Position numbers and translations under genes: made by a program. The notes under the pieces are model-generated. The model was not told where the DNA came from. It saw only the letters and a list, made by a program, of their open reading frames with translations, and did no database searches. From Alicyclobacillus acidiphilus NBRC 100859 (lineage in GTDB: Bacteria > Bacillota > Bacilli > Alicyclobacillales > Alicyclobacillaceae), in NCBI RefSeq assembly GCF_001544355.1, contig NZ_BCQI01000002.1, positions 1-64,000 of the forward strand: 64,000 nucleotides of DNA, written 5' to 3'. Shown piece after piece: positions 62,173 to 64,000 of this stretch. The first letter of the stretch is position 1. Every line of letters begins with the position of its first letter.

Positions 62173-63153
62173 ATGTCGTTTACAAGACACCGTCGCTTGC
62201 GGAGTCATGCATCGTTGCGCGCGTTGGTGCGCGAACATGCGGTCGCGATCGACGATTTGGTATATCCGATGTTCGTGGAAGAGGACCTTTCCGGCGCGAG
62301 CGAGCTGCCGTCCATGCCGGGCGTGCACCACTACGGGATCGAGGCGTTCCGGCGCGAGATCGAACGCCTGTCGGAACTGGGCATCAAAGGGATCTTGTTG
62401 TTCGGACTTCCGGCGGAAAAGGACGAGCTGTCGACTTCGGCGTACGCGGAACACGGCATTGTGCAAGAGGCGATCCGTGCCGCAAAGGCGGAAAATCCGG
62501 ACATGGTCGTGATGACGGACGTTTGTCTGTGCCAGTACAATCCAGCAGGGCATTGCGGACTTGTTCGCGACGGCAAAATTGTCAACGATCCGTCGCTTGA
62601 ACTGATCGCGAAGACCGCCCTGTCGCATGCCGCGGCTGGCGCGGACGTCGTGGCGCCTTCCGACATGATGGACGGCCGCGTCGCGAAAATCCGCGAGATG
62701 CTTGACGATCACGGCTACCTCGACGTGTCGATTTTGTCGTACGCGGTCAAGTACGCGTCGGCGTTTTACGGACCTTTCCGGGAGGCGGCCAATTCCGCGC
62801 CCGCGTTCGGCGATCGGAAGACGTACCAGATGGACCCTGCCAACGCCCGCGAAGCCTTGCTTGAGGCACAGTCGGACATCGAGGAAGGCGCCGACATGCT
62901 GATGACCAAACCGGCCTTGTCCTATCTCGACGTGACATTGCGTTTGCGGCAAGCGTTCCATCTGCCCATTGCGACTTACAACGTGAGCGCGGAGTACAGC
63001 ATGGTCAAAGCGGCCGCGCGCAACGGCTGGATCGACGAGCGCTCCACGGTGATGGAAATGATGACCTCGTTCAAGCGAGCGGGAGCAGACATCATTCTCA
63101 CGTACCATGCTCCAGACGTCGCGACATGGATTCGCGAGGAACAAGGACGATAA
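62173..63153 (+). CDS. hemB: Delta-aminolevulinic acid dehydratase (porphobilinogen synthase)
   Basis: A 326-residue enzyme that condenses two aminolevulinates. Zinc ligands Cys118, Cys120 and Cys128 lie in DVCLCQYNPAGHC, so this is the zinc-dependent type. Schiff-base lysines are Lys193 (SYAVKYASAFYGPF) and Lys246 (MTKPALSYLD). It starts 6 bp after hemD. Confidence 0.97.
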   Translation: MSFTRHRRLRSHASLRALVREHAVAIDDLVYPMFVEEDLSGASELPSMPGVHHYGIEAFRREIERLSELGIKGILLFGLPAEKDELSTSAYAEHGIVQEAIRAAKAENPDMVVMTDVCLCQYNPAGHCGLVRDGKIVNDPSLELIAKTALSHAAAGADVVAPSDMMDGRVAKIREMLDDHGYLDVSILSYAVKYASAFYGPFREAANSAPAFGDRKTYQMDPANAREALLEAQSDIEEGADMLMTKPALSYLDVTLRLRQAFHLPIATYNVSAEYSMVKAAARNGWIDERSTVMEMMTSFKRAGADIILTYHAPDVATWIREEQGR

Positions 63154-63168
63154 GGGGGAGGTCGGACG

Positions 63169-64000
63169 ATGGGATACGAGAAATCCGCCGCGGCGTTCGA
63201 ACGCGCGCAGAAAGTCCTCGTCGGAGGCGTGAACAGCCCAGTGCGGGCGTTCAAGAGTGTGCAGGGGACACCGTATTTCGCGGACCACGGAAGCGGCCCG
63301 TATCTGTACGACATAGACGGCAATCGCTACATCGATTACTTGATGTCGTGGGGGCCGCTGATTTGGGGACATGCCCATCCAACAATTTTGGAAGCCATCT
63401 CGCAAGCCGCGGCCCGCGGCACGAGTTTTGGCGTGCCAACCGAGCTTGAGACGGAAGTCGCCGAAACGATGGCGAGGCTCATTCCATCTGTCGAGGTCGT
63501 TCGTATGGTGAACAGCGGCACAGAAGCCACGATGAGCGCCGTTCGGCTGGCGCGCGCGGCAACTGGGCGTACGTATGTGGTCAAGTGCATCGGCTGTTAC
63601 CACGGCCACGCGGATCAGTTCCTGGTCAAGGCCGGATCGGGCGTCGCGTCGCTCGGCCTCCCGGATTCCCCTGGTGTGCCGCAGGCCATCGCTGAACGAA
63701 CGCTGACTGTACCCTACAACGATCTCGACGCGATGCGGGCCTTGTTTTCCGAAATGGGACAGGACATCGCCGCCGTGATCCTCGAACCTGTGGCAGGCAA
63801 CATGGGCTGCGTTCTCCCGCGGGAAGGCTATCTGCAGGGCGTTCGCGACATCACGCGGGAACACGGGGCACTGTTGATCTTCGATGAAGTGATCACCGGC
63901 TTTCGCGTAGGCCTTGGCGGGGCTCAAGTGCGTTTCGGCATCCAGCCTGACTTGACCACGTTTGGCAAGGTGATCGGCGCGGGCCTGCCCGTCGGAGCGT
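63169..64000 (+). CDS. hemL: Glutamate-1-semialdehyde 2,1-aminomutase (partial)
   Basis: The first 277 codons; the gene runs off the window's right end. It converts glutamate semialdehyde to aminolevulinate with [62 protein letters not shown] and [10 protein letters not shown] are present, and the PLP Lys is in [11 protein letters not shown] near the end. GGGGGAGG lies 7 bp before ATG 63169. Confidence 0.96.
   Translation, partial: MGYEKSAAAFERAQKVLVGGVNSPVRAFKSVQGTPYFADHGSGPYLYDIDGNRYIDYLMSWGPLIWGHAHPTILEAISQAAARGTSFGVPTELETEVAETMARLIPSVEVVRMVNSGTEATMSAVRLARAATGRTYVVKCIGCYHGHADQFLVKAGSGVASLGLPDSPGVPQAIAERTLTVPYNDLDAMRALFSEMGQDIAAVILEPVAGNMGCVLPREGYLQGVRDITREHGALLIFDEVITGFRVGLGGAQVRFGIQPDLTTFGKVIGAGLPVGA

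Noticed and set aside
61831-63927. 698-codon minus-strand ORF across hemD, hemB and hemL
   Set aside because: It spans three well-supported plus-strand genes and has no recognisable protein features.

Overview
The window comes from a spore-forming, moderately high-GC Firmicute of the Bacillales, most like an Alicyclobacillus relative. This is judged from protein style and gene order, not from a database search. The order uvrC - sdhCAB - gerE - MarR - racE - rdgB - tig - clpX - lonB - lonA - ysxC - hemAXCDBL follows the Bacillus subtilis chromosome. Differences are a clpP between tig and clpX, no gerM or rph between racE and rdgB, and extra C34-anticodon tRNAs. Many genes start with GTG or TTG behind strong GGAGG-type ribosome binding sites.

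Layout. 1-2260: a tandem repeat, then a group IIC intron (287-2168) with a GsI-IIC-like maturase, inserted antisense between a tRNA-Leu gene and that tRNA's terminator. 2374-7529: dapF, then a minus-strand envelope glycosylation set (MBL hydrolase, GT39-type transferase, polyprenyl-phosphate GT2, small EamA transporter) and an unknown gene. 7596-17997: HAD phosphatase, nrdR with class II ribonucleotide reductase, SMP-30 lactonase, secreted glucosaminidase, cardiolipin synthase, rpiA. 18062-29102: mostly accessory genes, including two small regulators, a VTT membrane protein, a GtrB-GtrA fusion, an LCP protein, DUF72, a CaCA antiporter, DUF502 and hisC. 29169-30969: gltX and three tRNAs (Gln-CTG, Glu-CTC, Lys-CTT). 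31152-43190: an anti-sigma-like membrane protein, uvrC, sdhCAB, trhO, a radical SAM protein, a rhodanese and a PatB/MalY C-S lyase.

43200-47156 is the most interesting part. The spore-coat regulator gene gerE is split in two. A sigma-K-type promoter and the first 49 codons lie at 43200-43424, and the last 26 codons lie at 47075-47156. Between them are 3,650 bp carrying an Lrp/AsnC regulator, an aminotransferase, a 53-residue ORF and a large serine recombinase that ends inside the right junction. The two junctions share CTC, and deleting exactly 3,650 bp restores a 75-residue GerE in frame. This is the architecture of a developmentally excised intervening element, like skin in sigK.

47324-64000 holds YsmB-like MarR, racE, rdgB, tRNA-Gly and tRNA-Arg, the protein quality-control block tig-clpP-clpX-lonB-lonA, engB, and the haem pathway from glutamyl-tRNA to uroporphyrinogen III (hemA, X, C, D, B, and hemL cut by the window edge). 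GltX, which makes glutamyl-tRNA, and the haem genes that use it are both here, though not adjacent.
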